Assembly: GCF_905220705.1 (NCBI RefSeq)
Contig: NZ_CAJNAT010000004.1
Coordinates: forward strand, 310,001 to 374,000
Direction: 5' to 3'
DNA length: 64,000 bases
Source of the DNA: Paraburkholderia domus
Lineage (GTDB): Bacteria > Pseudomonadota > Gammaproteobacteria > Burkholderiales > Burkholderiaceae
Shown here in pieces: positions 28,180 to 36,626 of this stretch. The translations under genes and the position numbers were made by a program. The notes under the pieces are model-generated. The model made no database searches. It was not told where the DNA came from and saw nothing but the letters and a program-made list of their open reading frames with translations. Each line of letters starts with the position of its first letter. Positions within the stretch are counted from its first letter, which is position 1.

Positions 28180-29511
28180 ATGTCTCACGAACTCTACATC
28201 CAGGCACTTAGCGCGATGTTCCTGTTCTGGAATGGGGCGCGCATCCTGACCTACCTTCCGACTATCGGAAAACTCCTCGCGAGGGAAACAGACGTGCGCA
28301 GCCACAGTCTGCTCAGTTGGGGAAGCTGGGCGCTCAGCAATGGCACGTTCGCACTCATGCTCCTCGAAATGAGCCGGGGAATTCCGAATGGGATGTTCTG
28401 GATGAATCTGGCCAACACGCTGATGTGCGTGATCGTTTCGCTCATCATCCTCTTCAGGCGGTTCCCTGGGCTGCACACAAGTGTGAGCAAGGCCTATCGA
28501 AAGATCAGACGAAATGAGGCGAGGGCTGGCGCCGTGTCCGGACAGCCGGGATTGCTGCATCTGGGTACAGGTAGCCTGGCTGCGGGCGCCAATCTTGCGG
28601 TGGATCCAGTACCGTCCAGACTGCCTACGCGGTTCGGACGCCCCGAGCTTTGGATTGCGTCGGCAAGCGCATTGGCCTTCGGGGTCGTGGGTGCCGTTAC
28701 CTATGATGTGTGGGCCAACCGTGATCAGAGCGCCTACGTCGAATCGAAGGCGAGCACAGAGCAGGTGCTCGGGATAACCGGACCGGCATCGCGGACGCAA
28801 CAAGTGTCTTCGTCCGGTCCGGTTACGCCATCAACCGCGCCTCCTGCTCGCGCCACCGCAATCGCCCGTACCGAACTCGCTCCGCCTACGCCTTCCACTT
28901 CGTTCGAACGCCGCGCGACACCTTCCCGGGGCTCCGCTGCACCGCGACCAGTGACAGGGCGGCCTGGCAAAGCGGGCAACGGCGCGCCCCAGCATCGCGG
29001 GAATTGGGCGTCGCACTTTATGGCGAGCGTGCGGCAGGCGCTCGGCATCACCCGATTGACACCGCCAAAGCGACAGACGTCTTCGTCCGGTCGTGGCGCA
29101 CCATCATCGTCGGCTTCTTCTCGCGGAACTGCGGTTTCCCGTGCTGAGATCGCCCGGCGCGTACCTTCCCCTCCGTTCGATCACGGCGCTGCGCCTTCCC
29201 GGGATGTCGCCGAACCGCAGTTCGCTTTGGGGCGGCCTGGTCGTGCGGGCGATTTCGCCCCGCAGGATCGCCTCCGTTCGGCGCGGTACGTTCCCGTGTA
29301 TGAAGCGCCGCCTACCGTCGTCATTGAAGCGGCGCCCGTCGTACACGAGCAATCCCCAGTCGTGTATCAGGAGCCGCCCGTCGTGTACGCGCAAGCGCCC
29401 GTCGCCTACGGCCGCGGATATGAGGGCGAGTACAGGGACCGTCGGCAATGGCACGACAATGGCTGGCATAAGGGCTGGAAACATCGTCAGCACGAGGAGG
29501 ACGACGATTAG
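28180..29511 (+). CDS. Membrane protein with internal tandem repeat and Pro/Arg-rich tail
   Basis: 443 residues from ATG 28180 (GGGAG upstream). Residues 1 to about 95 hold three hydrophobic segments, with FLFWNGARILTYLPTIGKLL and LLSWGSWALSNGTFALMLLE, faintly like SemiSWEET/PQ-loop proteins. One more membrane segment (LWIASASALAFGVVGAVTYD) follows near residue 155-175. Then come two imperfect 91-residue repeats starting EQVLGIT and RQALGIT, each Ser/Pro/Arg-rich, and a tail with VVHEQSPVVYQEPPVVYAQA ending in acidic EEDDD. I do not recognise the family. The tail is probably disordered. It could be an envelope-associated protein. Confidence 0.65.
   Translation: MSHELYIQALSAMFLFWNGARILTYLPTIGKLLARETDVRSHSLLSWGSWALSNGTFALMLLEMSRGIPNGMFWMNLANTLMCVIVSLIILFRRFPGLHTSVSKAYRKIRRNEARAGAVSGQPGLLHLGTGSLAAGANLAVDPVPSRLPTRFGRPELWIASASALAFGVVGAVTYDVWANRDQSAYVESKASTEQVLGITGPASRTQQVSSSGPVTPSTAPPARATAIARTELAPPTPSTSFERRATPSRGSAAPRPVTGRPGKAGNGAPQHRGNWASHFMASVRQALGITRLTPPKRQTSSSGRGAPSSSASSRGTAVSRAEIARRVPSPPFDHGAAPSRDVAEPQFALGRPGRAGDFAPQDRLRSARYVPVYEAPPTVVIEAAPVVHEQSPVVYQEPPVVYAQAPVAYGRGYEGEYRDRRQWHDNGWHKGWKHRQHEEDDD
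28759..29304 (+). repeat. Two 273-bp (91-codon) imperfect tandem repeats
   Basis: Copy A begins at 28759 (EQVLGITGPASRTQQVSSSG) and copy B at 29032 (RQALGITRLTPPKRQTSSSG), exactly 273 nt apart. Further matched landmarks are ATAIARTE / TAVSRAEI, TPSRGSAAPRP / APSRDVAEPQF and GRPGKAGNGAPQHR / GRPGRAGDFAPQDR. It is an old in-frame duplication that has diverged. Confidence 0.75.
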
Positions 29512-29529
29512 TGCCAGCCGTTTAGACAC

Positions 29530-30003
29530 TCAGCCGATTTTTTCGAATGCGGCTTTGTACAGGGTTCGCTTCGGCTCGGCAAACACTCGTCGCACCATCG
29601 GTTCGAAGAACGCTAGCGGCAGCGTTTCCGCATCCGGATCGAAGGCCGCCGCGTCATATTTCTCGCAGAAATGCGCAGTACGTTTGAACAACTCCGGCAC
29701 GTCGCGGTAGTTATCGCGCAGATTGCGGTCCATGCCCATGTGGTGAAAGAAGTAATACCCCTGGAAGACCCCGTGGTGCTTGACCATCCAGTGATTTTCC
29801 GCGCTGACGAATGGCTCGAGCAGCACGGCTGCAACGTCGGCATGGTTGTAACTTCCCAGCGTGTCGCCAATGTCGTGCAACAGCGCGCAGACGACGTATT
29901 CCTCGTCCTGGCTGTCGCGATGCGCCAGCGTGGCAGTCTGCAAGCTATGCGTCAGGCGATCGACAGGAAAGCCGCCAAAGTCGCCTTTCAGCAAGCGCAG
30001 GTG
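29530..30003 (-). pseudogene. 5'-truncated HD-domain phosphohydrolase
   Basis: The conserved part starts at LKGDFGGFPVDRLTHSLQTA and contains the HD motif in VVCALLHDIGDTLGSYNH, the His pair in VKHHGVFQGYYFFHH and the C-terminal FFEPMVRRVF. This is a metal-dependent HD hydrolase family of unknown substrate. The expected first residues are missing: upstream of about 30003 the sequence becomes the sense strand of a LysR gene. The frame can be opened from 30162, but that stretch is antisense to the LysR gene. It was probably inactivated by the same deletion that truncated LysR. Confidence 0.7.
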
Positions 30004-30011
30004 TATTGGGC

Positions 30012-30695
30012 GTATCCATGCAGCTCGATAGTGCGGTGCAGGAAGCGCGCGGTATTGGCGGAGGACATGCGGGCCTGCTGCGCATCGGCGCGACGCCGGC
30101 CACCACGAGTTTTGCACTGCGCTCGCTGTTCCCAACGCTGCTGGCGGAGCGGCCCGCCGCACGCGTCACTGTGACGACAGCGTTTAGCGACATGCTATTG
30201 GACGCCATCGACAAGCGTGAAGTGGAGCTGGCTGTGTGTCCCTTGCCCGAGACATTGGGCGCATCCATGGCCAAAGAGGTGCTGTATGACGATCACTACA
30301 GCTTGATGGTTAGCACCGGGCACCCTCTGGCCAGGCGGGAATCGGTCACGCTAGACGATCTGGTGGACTGCGAATGGGCCGCGTCCAGTCGACAGGAATT
30401 TGCACGTGTGCAAATCGAGCAAGCCTTTGCAAAACAGGGCTACCCGCGTATGCGCGTTGTAGCCGAGGCCAATAGTCTGGCCGCGTTGATTCTGATCGTT
30501 TCCACTACGCAGCTGGTCAGCTTTATCAACGCGCGCAGCTTCGACCCGGGCCCTCTACCGTTCGACATTGCTGTGCGCCCGATCCAGCTCGACGGCCTGG
30601 TGCGTCAGGTCGGACTGATACGAAGGGCCGGTTATCTATCCCCGATCGCGCAACGCGCTCAGGAAATTTTGCGCAACGCAGCCCGGGAGTTGTGA
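30012..30695 (+). pseudogene. 5'-truncated LysR-family regulator
   Basis: About 225 residues covering the end of the linker helix (MQLDSAVQEARGIGGGHAG) and the whole substrate-binding domain: LRIGATPATTSFALRSLFPT, EVLYDDHYSLMVSTGHPL, LASLI-like core and LIRRAGYLSPIAQ. The N-terminal winged helix-turn-helix is absent, so it cannot bind DNA as a normal LysR. The sequence changes abruptly near 30003-30012 into the HD-hydrolase gene on the other strand, a head-to-head double truncation. Confidence 0.75.
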
Positions 30696-31037
30696 GCCTG
30701 TACGCCTCGCGCGGCAGCTGGAATTGGCCAGTATTTGGCAGTTGCGTGCTGTGGGACGGTTGTGACCGAGTTCAGAAAGTCGGCACCGCGACGGTTGGTC
30801 CGTTCGATGCTGCAGTTCGACGCCGCGTGTCTGCTCGTCCGACGCTGCGGGGATATCGCCCATAATGTCGGTCACACGCGCTGTACCGCGACGATGACGT
30901 TGGTCATCGCGTTGCCGGGTTTTTCAGTGAGCGGCAAGTCGCGCGGTCGCGCGGTATGAGCCAACCCGCAATCCTTTCATCGGGAATATTGCTGGGTGGA
31001 GTAACGTATTGGGGACTCAATTTTTCGTCAGGTCAAA
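30696..31037. other. Intergenic region before the KfrA-like gene
   Basis: 342 bp without a supportable gene. It should hold the promoter of the coiled-coil protein. No operator palindrome stands out, although KfrA-type proteins usually bind their own promoter. Confidence 0.4.
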
Positions 31038-33845
31038 ATGAGCTTTGAGGCGCTTATGTCTACGGACGCAGACACAATCACGGACGAACTCGTCGCCGGA
31101 ATCGCAGATCGCATGGTCGAAGAAGGCCGGAAAGTGTCCCCGGTGACCGTTTGGCCGGAGATTCCGGGCGGTTCGATCGTTGCCATTGCGGCAGCTTTGC
31201 AACGCTGGCGCGACGCGCGGCAGCCTGTCACGCCCCACTTGCAGGTCCAGGCCGCGTTGCCGGAGCACATCGCCGAAACCATGATGAGCGCCGCCGATCG
31301 GATCTGGATGGCCGCCCAAGGCGAAGCCGATAAAGCGGTCAGTCAGCACCTGAGTGCCGTGAACCAGCACCTCGACACCGCCCGCACGGAACGGGACGAG
31401 GCGCTTGTCGAGTATCAGAAGACGGTGGCCGAAGTCGAAACCGGGCGTGAGCGGCACGTTGCGCTGACGAGCGCGCTGAGCACCGCCGAGGATACGTCCA
31501 CGCGTCTCGCGGCGGAACTCGCAGCCGCGACGGGGCGCGCTGAGGCTGGCGAGGCTCGAGCGGAAGAACTGGCGCAGCGTGTGTCGGTGGAAGAGGCCGC
31601 GTTGGAGCACACGAAGGCGGAACTCGATGAGGAACGTCACGCGCGTGGAGAGTTGGCCGCCGCTGTTGCCAGTCAAAACGATGAAATAGCGCGGATGAAG
31701 CAGGAGCTCGACGAGGCGCGGCAGGAGGTCATCTCGTTGGGCTATGACTGTCAGGCTAAGTCGGCCGAAGCGGATAGAGCGTTGGAGGAGGCTAGTGAGG
31801 CTTCATCGCGCGCAGAAGCCGCGACGGCGCAGGCGAACGAGAGCCTTGCGCGGGTTACGGCGGCGGAGGCTGAACGGGACGAGGCGCGCTTTGCGCTCGA
31901 AGCAGAGCGCCAGACGAATGCGGCGCGCCGTGAAGAAGCAGCGATTCAGTTTGATGAATTGCAGCGCGTCGGCCGTGAACTGGAGGCGGCGCGGGAGCAG
32001 GTCAGCGCTATGGCTGAGGCGAAAGCGGCTGTGAGCGCTGAGCTGGCTCAGGTTTCGCAGGATGCGTCTGTCGCGAGCGCTGAACTGGCCCGGGTCTCGC
32101 ACGACGCGTCGGCCGCGAAGGAGCGGGCCGAGGCCGCAGAACAGCGTGCTAGGACGTTGGAGCAGCGTGTCGCAGAAGTCGAGCAGGCGAAGTCTGCCGA
32201 AGCGGAGCGGTGGTCGCAGGAAGCCAGCGCGGCGTCGTCGCGTGCAGACGCTGCTATGGCGCAGGCGAGCGAGAGCCTTGCGCGGGTCACCGCGCTGGAG
32301 GCTGAGCTGGATGAGGCGCGTACTGCGCTCGCAGCGGAACGCCAGACAAGCGCGGCGCGGAGCGAGGAAGCGTCGAATCAGTTTAGCGAACTGCAGCGCG
32401 TCGGTCGGGAGCTGGATGAGGCGCGCGTCGCGCTCGAAGCGGAGCTCCGGACAAGCGCAGCGCGGAGCGAGGAAGTGTCGACTCAGCTTAACGAACTGCA
32501 ACGCGTCGGTCGGGAGCTCGAGGAGGCGCACATCGCGCTCGACGCAGAGCGCCGGACAAGCGCAGCACGGAGCGAGGAAGCGTCGGTACAGCTCAACGAA
32601 CTGCAACGCGTCGGTCGGGAGCTTGAGGAGGCGCACATCGCGCTTGAAGCAGAGCGCCGGACAAGTGCAGCACGGAGCGAGGAAGCGTCGGTACAGCTCA
32701 ACGAACTGCAACGCGTCGGTCGGGAGCTCGATGAGGCGAGGGAACAGGTCAGCACAATGACTGCGGCGAAAACGGCCGCGATCGCTGAACTGGCTCAGGT
32801 GTCGCAGAACGCGTCTGCCATGAGCGCTGAACTTGCCAACGTTTCGCAAGATGCGTCTGCTGCGAAGGGGCGAGCGGAAACTGCCGAACAGCATGCGGCG
32901 ACATTGCAGCAACGCCTTGCAGAAGTCGAGCAAGCGAAGTCGGCCGAAGCGGAACGATTGGCGCAGGAATCCAGTGCGGCTTCATCGCGCGCAGAAGCTG
33001 CTACGACGCAGGCAAACGAGAGCCTTGCGCGGGTCGCTGCGATAGAGGCGGAACTCGATGAAGCTCGAACCGCGCTCGCTGTAGAGCGCCAGACAAGTAC
33101 CGCACGGAGCGAGGAAGCATCGGCCCAGCTCAACGAATTGCGGCGCGTCACCCGGGAACTTGAGGAAGCGCGAATCACGCTCGAAGCAGAGCGTCGGACA
33201 AACGCAGAGCGCAGCGGGGAAGCGTCGAGTCAGCGCGACGAACTGCAAGGCATCACCCGAGAACTCGAGGCGGCGCGGCAGCAGGTCAGCGCCATGGCTC
33301 AGGCGAAAGCGTCCGCTAATGCTGAACTGACCCAGGTTTCGCAGGACGCATCTGCTGCGAGGGAGCGGGCAGAGATCGCAGAGCAGCGTGCGGCGATGCT
33401 GGCCCAGCGCCTCGCTGAAGTCGAGAAGGCTCGCGCGGAAGAAGCGCGACGCAGCCAGCAACTTGCCATTCAAGCGGGCGACTCTGCGAAGGCGGAAGAA
33501 GTCGCCGAGTTACAACGCCAGATCTCGGCGCAGGCCAAAGCGCATGAGAAGGCCTTTACCGAGCTTCGCGCGATTGCAGAACAATGGGTAGAGCATGCCA
33601 AGGACTTGAAGGAACGACTCGGTTCAGCTAACGAGAAGCTATTGTTTATCGACTCACGCAGCACGGGAGAAGTAGCGCTCATCCGGAAGCTCTCGTCTGA
33701 ACTTGAGCGGCTGAAGCCAGATAGTGAGTTGGTATCCCGGGACACGCAGCAGAAGCTTATCAGCGCTTCGATGGCCGAGCGGCTTGCGCAGAAGGGCTAT
33801 CGGTACGACCCGACGACGGCAGTTATGTCGAAAGTGGAGCGCTGA
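31038..33845 (+). CDS. Giant KfrA-like DNA-binding coiled-coil protein
   Basis: 935 residues. Residues 1 to about 115 match the KfrA N-terminal DNA-binding domain: VAGIADRMVEEGRKVSPVTV, IVAIAAALQRWRDAR. Then an almost continuous heptad-pattern coiled coil, Ala/Glu/Arg-rich, runs to about residue 860, followed by a short C-terminal region (LAQKGYRYDPTTAVMSKVER). KfrA is known from IncP plasmids as an autoregulator with a long coiled coil linked to plasmid partitioning; chromosomal homologues are common in Burkholderia and poorly studied. This one is about 2.5 times longer than plasmid KfrA because of nested repeats (see repeat entries). ATG 31056 is an alternative start. Confidence 0.85.
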   Translation: MSFEALMSTDADTITDELVAGIADRMVEEGRKVSPVTVWPEIPGGSIVAIAAALQRWRDARQPVTPHLQVQAALPEHIAETMMSAADRIWMAAQGEADKAVSQHLSAVNQHLDTARTERDEALVEYQKTVAEVETGRERHVALTSALSTAEDTSTRLAAELAAATGRAEAGEARAEELAQRVSVEEAALEHTKAELDEERHARGELAAAVASQNDEIARMKQELDEARQEVISLGYDCQAKSAEADRALEEASEASSRAEAATAQANESLARVTAAEAERDEARFALEAERQTNAARREEAAIQFDELQRVGRELEAAREQVSAMAEAKAAVSAELAQVSQDASVASAELARVSHDASAAKERAEAAEQRARTLEQRVAEVEQAKSAEAERWSQEASAASSRADAAMAQASESLARVTALEAELDEARTALAAERQTSAARSEEASNQFSELQRVGRELDEARVALEAELRTSAARSEEVSTQLNELQRVGRELEEAHIALDAERRTSAARSEEASVQLNELQRVGRELEEAHIALEAERRTSAARSEEASVQLNELQRVGRELDEAREQVSTMTAAKTAAIAELAQVSQNASAMSAELANVSQDASAAKGRAETAEQHAATLQQRLAEVEQAKSAEAERLAQESSAASSRAEAATTQANESLARVAAIEAELDEARTALAVERQTSTARSEEASAQLNELRRVTRELEEARITLEAERRTNAERSGEASSQRDELQGITRELEAARQQVSAMAQAKASANAELTQVSQDASAARERAEIAEQRAAMLAQRLAEVEKARAEEARRSQQLAIQAGDSAKAEEVAELQRQISAQAKAHEKAFTELRAIAEQWVEHAKDLKERLGSANEKLLFIDSRSTGEVALIRKLSSELERLKPDSELVSRDTQQKLISASMAERLAQKGYRYDPTTAVMSKVER
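31803..33480 (+). repeat. Three coiled-coil super-repeats in the KfrA-like gene
   Basis: Each unit starts SSRA(E/D)AA and ends near EQAKSAEAER...SAA. Unit 1 is 31803-32234 (144 codons), unit 2 is 32235-32981 (249 codons) and unit 3 starts at 32982. Unit 2 is longer than unit 1 by exactly 105 codons, which is three extra 35-codon modules. Shared landmarks are ANESLARV, ELAQVSQ, SAAKERAE and QRLAEVEQAKSAEAER. Confidence 0.85.
32304..32723 (+). repeat. Four tandem 105-bp (35-codon) modules
   Basis: Copies start at 32304, 32409, 32514 and 32619, each beginning EL(D/E)EA and ending ELQRVGR. Thirty-five residues equal five heptads, so whole modules keep the coiled-coil register. The last two copies differ at only about 4 of 105 bases, indicating recent duplication. 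Single modules recur in units 1 and 3. Confidence 0.9.
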
Positions 33846-33882
33846 TTTTCTGCAGGCTGTCGACACTGTCGGCCAGACCTCC

Positions 33883-33916
33883 GCAGAACGCCGGATGCTT
33901 CGATCCGGCGTTCTGC
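33883..33916. terminator. Bidirectional terminator hairpin
   Basis: A perfect 14-bp stem, GCAGAACGCCGGAT and ATCCGGCGTTCTGC, with the 6-nt loop GCTTCG. It lies in the 97-bp gap between the KfrA-like gene and the convergent porin, ideally placed to end both transcripts. Confidence 0.85.
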
Positions 33917-33942
33917 ATCGTCGTGCTAGCCAGTCACACTGC

Positions 33943-35070
33943 TTACCACTTATGCCGAAGCCCGATCACCGCCGAAACTTGCGACTTGGTGGTAGACGGG
34001 GAAAGCGAATAGATCTGCGCGTACTGCGCGTCACCCGCCGCTTTCTGATAGATGCCGACGAGGAAGACATCGGTGCGCTTGCTGAGCAGGTAATCCACGC
34101 CGGTATTCACCTGATGCCATTTTGGACTGTTGTCCTGCGGGTGGTATTGCCCGGTAGTGAAGATATACGCGGCGCCCAGAATAAGCTGCGGCGTCACGTA
34201 GTCGGTCAGCGAAACCTCAAAATTCTGCAGCGTCAGGCGTGATGTGTCGACATAGTCGAATCGCGCATTGGTATAAAGCAGCGATAGGTTCGCAGGGCCG
34301 AACGCGTAGGCGCCGCCCGCTCCAAACATCCTCTGCTTGCTGACACCCGCATTGGTCGCCGGATTCGTGATGAACGGCGACGTGAAGCCATAGTCGTTCA
34401 CCACCGCGCCGTTCGTGTTATTGGCGTCGTTCGGTGTATTGACCTGAAGGTACGCAAGACCGGCCGACAGCGGCCCGTTTCGATATTGCACGCCGGCGCT
34501 ATAAGCGTTGTTGTCGGAGAAGCCGCCCGCCTTATTCGAAAAGCCGTAGAGCCCTTCAAACTGAAGACCTTTATAGTCGATGCTCTTGTACTGGACCGCG
34601 TTGTTGATCCGGAACGTGTCGAATACATTGTCACTGTCGCCAATGTGCGCGCCGTAGGCCGCGAACTGACAGGCCGACGAGAATGTACACAGGGTTACCG
34701 CCTCGTCGTATTGACGGCCTAGCGTCACCGTCCCGAAGGTATCCGACGACAAGCCGACAAACGCCTGCCGGCCAAACTCACGACCACCCTGCGACAGTGC
34801 GCCAGTCGCCACGCTGTAGCCGCCTTCCAGCGTGAAGATGGCCTTCAGGCCTCCACCCAGATCCTCTACGCCCTTCATCCCCCAGCGCGGCGTCTGCATC
34901 GGACCGCTCGCGAATTGCCACGTCGCGTGACCTTGCTTGTCGGCCCCTTTCTGGTTGTTCGCATAGACGATGCCGGTCGAGATCAGCCCGTACAGGGTCA
35001 CGCTGCTTTGGGCGGATGCCGTCTGGCAGAACAAGGCCATTGAAGCGAGAACGAAGATGCGTCGATTCAT
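33943..35070 (-). CDS. Gram-negative general porin (Burkholderia/Neisseria type)
   Basis: 375 residues. The signal peptide MNRRIFVLASMALFCQTASA is cleaved before QSSVTLYG, the hallmark N-terminus of beta-proteobacterial trimeric porins. The family motifs WGMKGVEDLGGGLKAIFTLE, GRQAFVGLSSDTFGTVTLGR and a C-terminal beta-strand VSAVIGLRHKW are visible; the last residue is Trp rather than the more common Phe. It is a passive diffusion channel of the outer membrane. Its divergent neighbour is the ABC importer operon, so it may supply that substrate; this is inference. Confidence 0.93.
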   Translation of the reverse strand: MNRRIFVLASMALFCQTASAQSSVTLYGLISTGIVYANNQKGADKQGHATWQFASGPMQTPRWGMKGVEDLGGGLKAIFTLEGGYSVATGALSQGGREFGRQAFVGLSSDTFGTVTLGRQYDEAVTLCTFSSACQFAAYGAHIGDSDNVFDTFRINNAVQYKSIDYKGLQFEGLYGFSNKAGGFSDNNAYSAGVQYRNGPLSAGLAYLQVNTPNDANNTNGAVVNDYGFTSPFITNPATNAGVSKQRMFGAGGAYAFGPANLSLLYTNARFDYVDTSRLTLQNFEVSLTDYVTPQLILGAAYIFTTGQYHPQDNSPKWHQVNTGVDYLLSKRTDVFLVGIYQKAAGDAQYAQIYSLSPSTTKSQVSAVIGLRHKW

Positions 35071-35588
35071 GATTTCCTTTGAGTGCTTGTTTTGGGAAAG
35101 TGAAAGTAAATACTTGAATCCGAACTATTTTTAGGATGCCGAAGCAAAGCCATTGCGTCGCAGCGAAGGCTTTGTGTCTCCGATTACCGTCTCAGCTTTC
35201 CAGGGTGAGTGGACAGCTCAGCAAGGCGTTCCCGCGCCTCGGCGGTCTGTCGCTGCGACTGCCCTTCGGCAATCGCCCCGTACGGCGATGCGAATCTGAT
35301 GCGATTGCTGGCGATTCTTGCGGAACAAAATTCGCGACAGCTAGAACTGAATTTGACTACCAGTGATCGAATTTTTAGCGCGCCAAGGGTTGGGAGGTGC
35401 GCGAATCGCGCACGCTCGCACTTAATTCGTCTGATATTTGGCGCAGATGGGGTGCTCTAATTTCGGCATCACTCATCTTCAAAATTGATGCTTGCGGGGA
35501 CACTTTTGGCTCTTAATAATCGTTTGGACCGGCAGCACTGAGCGTTAAACGACCGGCCCCTTGTATCCAGGAAGGACCAACGGAGGAG
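35071..35588. other. Divergent region between porin and ABC operon
   Basis: 518 bp without a gene. It should contain the promoters of both the porin and the nine-gene operon, and a binding site for the operon's LysR regulator. I could not identify a convincing T-N11-A palindrome by eye. Confidence 0.4.
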
Positions 35589-36623
35589 ATGATGTCAGTA
35601 ATCGAAAATGCCGGACGTCGGCGTTTGCTGCGGATGACACTCGCGGCGGGCGGCATGGCTGCAACGGGCGCACTGCTTTCGGTGCGCGCCTTTGCGGGTG
35701 ACAGGGCAACCGTCAACATGCAGCTGGGCTGGATTCCGGGCGGCAACCAGGTCGGCGAGGTGACGGCGAAACGGCTCGGCTATTACGATCAGGAAGGAAT
35801 CGACTTTCACATCCAGCCGGGCGGCCCGAACATTGACGGCGTCGCGATTGTCGCCTCGGGCCGATCCGACGCCGGTGAGATTTCGTCGAGCCCGTCGATC
35901 ATGCTTGCGGTCTCGGAAGGCTTGCCGATCAAGTGCATTGCGGTCGGATTGCAGCAGCATCCTTACAGTTTCTTTTCGCTCAAGAAGAATCCCGTGCGCA
36001 CTGCGCACGACATGATTGGCAAGCGTATCGGTATTCAGTCGACGGGCATGGTGCTGCTCAAGGCGCTGCTCGCGAAGAACAAGATTCCGGAAAGCCATGT
36101 CAACATCGTGCCGATCGGCGCCGACATGATGCCGCTTCTGAGTGGCCAGGTCGATGCGGTGACGGGTTGGCAAACCAACACCACGGCGCTCAAGCCGCTC
36201 GGGGCCGATCGCGTCGACCTGCGCCTGTGGGACACCGGCGTGCGCCTTTACGCGCTGCCGTACTACGCGAACACCGCGACACTCAAGGACCATCCCGACA
36301 CCGTTGCACGTTTCCTGCGCGCCACCGCGCGTGGCTGGCTCTATGCGAATGCGCATCGCGACCAGGCTGTCGATCTGCTCATCAAGGAATATCCGAACCT
36401 GAACCACGCCGATGAGCGTGTCGCGATTGATTCGCTGATGGGCTACGCGTTCGATCAAACCACGCAGACCCAGGGCTGGGGCACGATGGACGCGAAGGTC
36501 TGGGAAGAGCAGATCACGATGTACGGTCAGCTGGGCCAGTTCCAGAAAGCTCAGCCGAAGGTCGATGACGTGATGACGATGGACGTTCTCAACGCTACCC
36601 GTTCCTCTCGCCTCAAGGTGTAA
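35589..36623 (+). CDS. NMT1/SsuA-type ABC transporter substrate-binding protein
   Basis: 344 residues, periplasmic. A twin-arginine-like leader (RRRLLRMTLAAGGMAATGAL) is followed by VNMQLGWIPGGNQVGEVTAK, the start of the NMT1/nitrate-sulphonate-taurine binding family. Also visible are GIDFHIQPGGPNIDG, a Ser-rich ligand region (EISSSPSIMLAVSEGLP) and GKRIGIQSTGMVLLKALL. GGAGGAG precedes the start; ATG 35592 is equally possible. This first gene of the operon determines what is imported. The ligand is unknown; related proteins take riboflavin, pyrimidine precursors, sulphonates or aromatic acids. Confidence 0.88.
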   Translation: MMSVIENAGRRRLLRMTLAAGGMAATGALLSVRAFAGDRATVNMQLGWIPGGNQVGEVTAKRLGYYDQEGIDFHIQPGGPNIDGVAIVASGRSDAGEISSSPSIMLAVSEGLPIKCIAVGLQQHPYSFFSLKKNPVRTAHDMIGKRIGIQSTGMVLLKALLAKNKIPESHVNIVPIGADMMPLLSGQVDAVTGWQTNTTALKPLGADRVDLRLWDTGVRLYALPYYANTATLKDHPDTVARFLRATARGWLYANAHRDQAVDLLIKEYPNLNHADERVAIDSLMGYAFDQTTQTQGWGTMDAKVWEEQITMYGQLGQFQKAQPKVDDVMTMDVLNATRSSRLKV

Positions 36624-36626
36624 TCC

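Noticed and set aside
32304..32723. Regular 105-bp repeats as a possible CRISPR array
   Set aside because: No unique spacers; repeats are contiguous, in frame and encode coiled coil.
31803..32933. Long minus-strand open frame inside the KfrA-like gene
   Set aside because: It is the antisense of the repetitive coiled-coil coding sequence; its Leu/Arg/Cys-rich product has no family, and the repeats keep it open.
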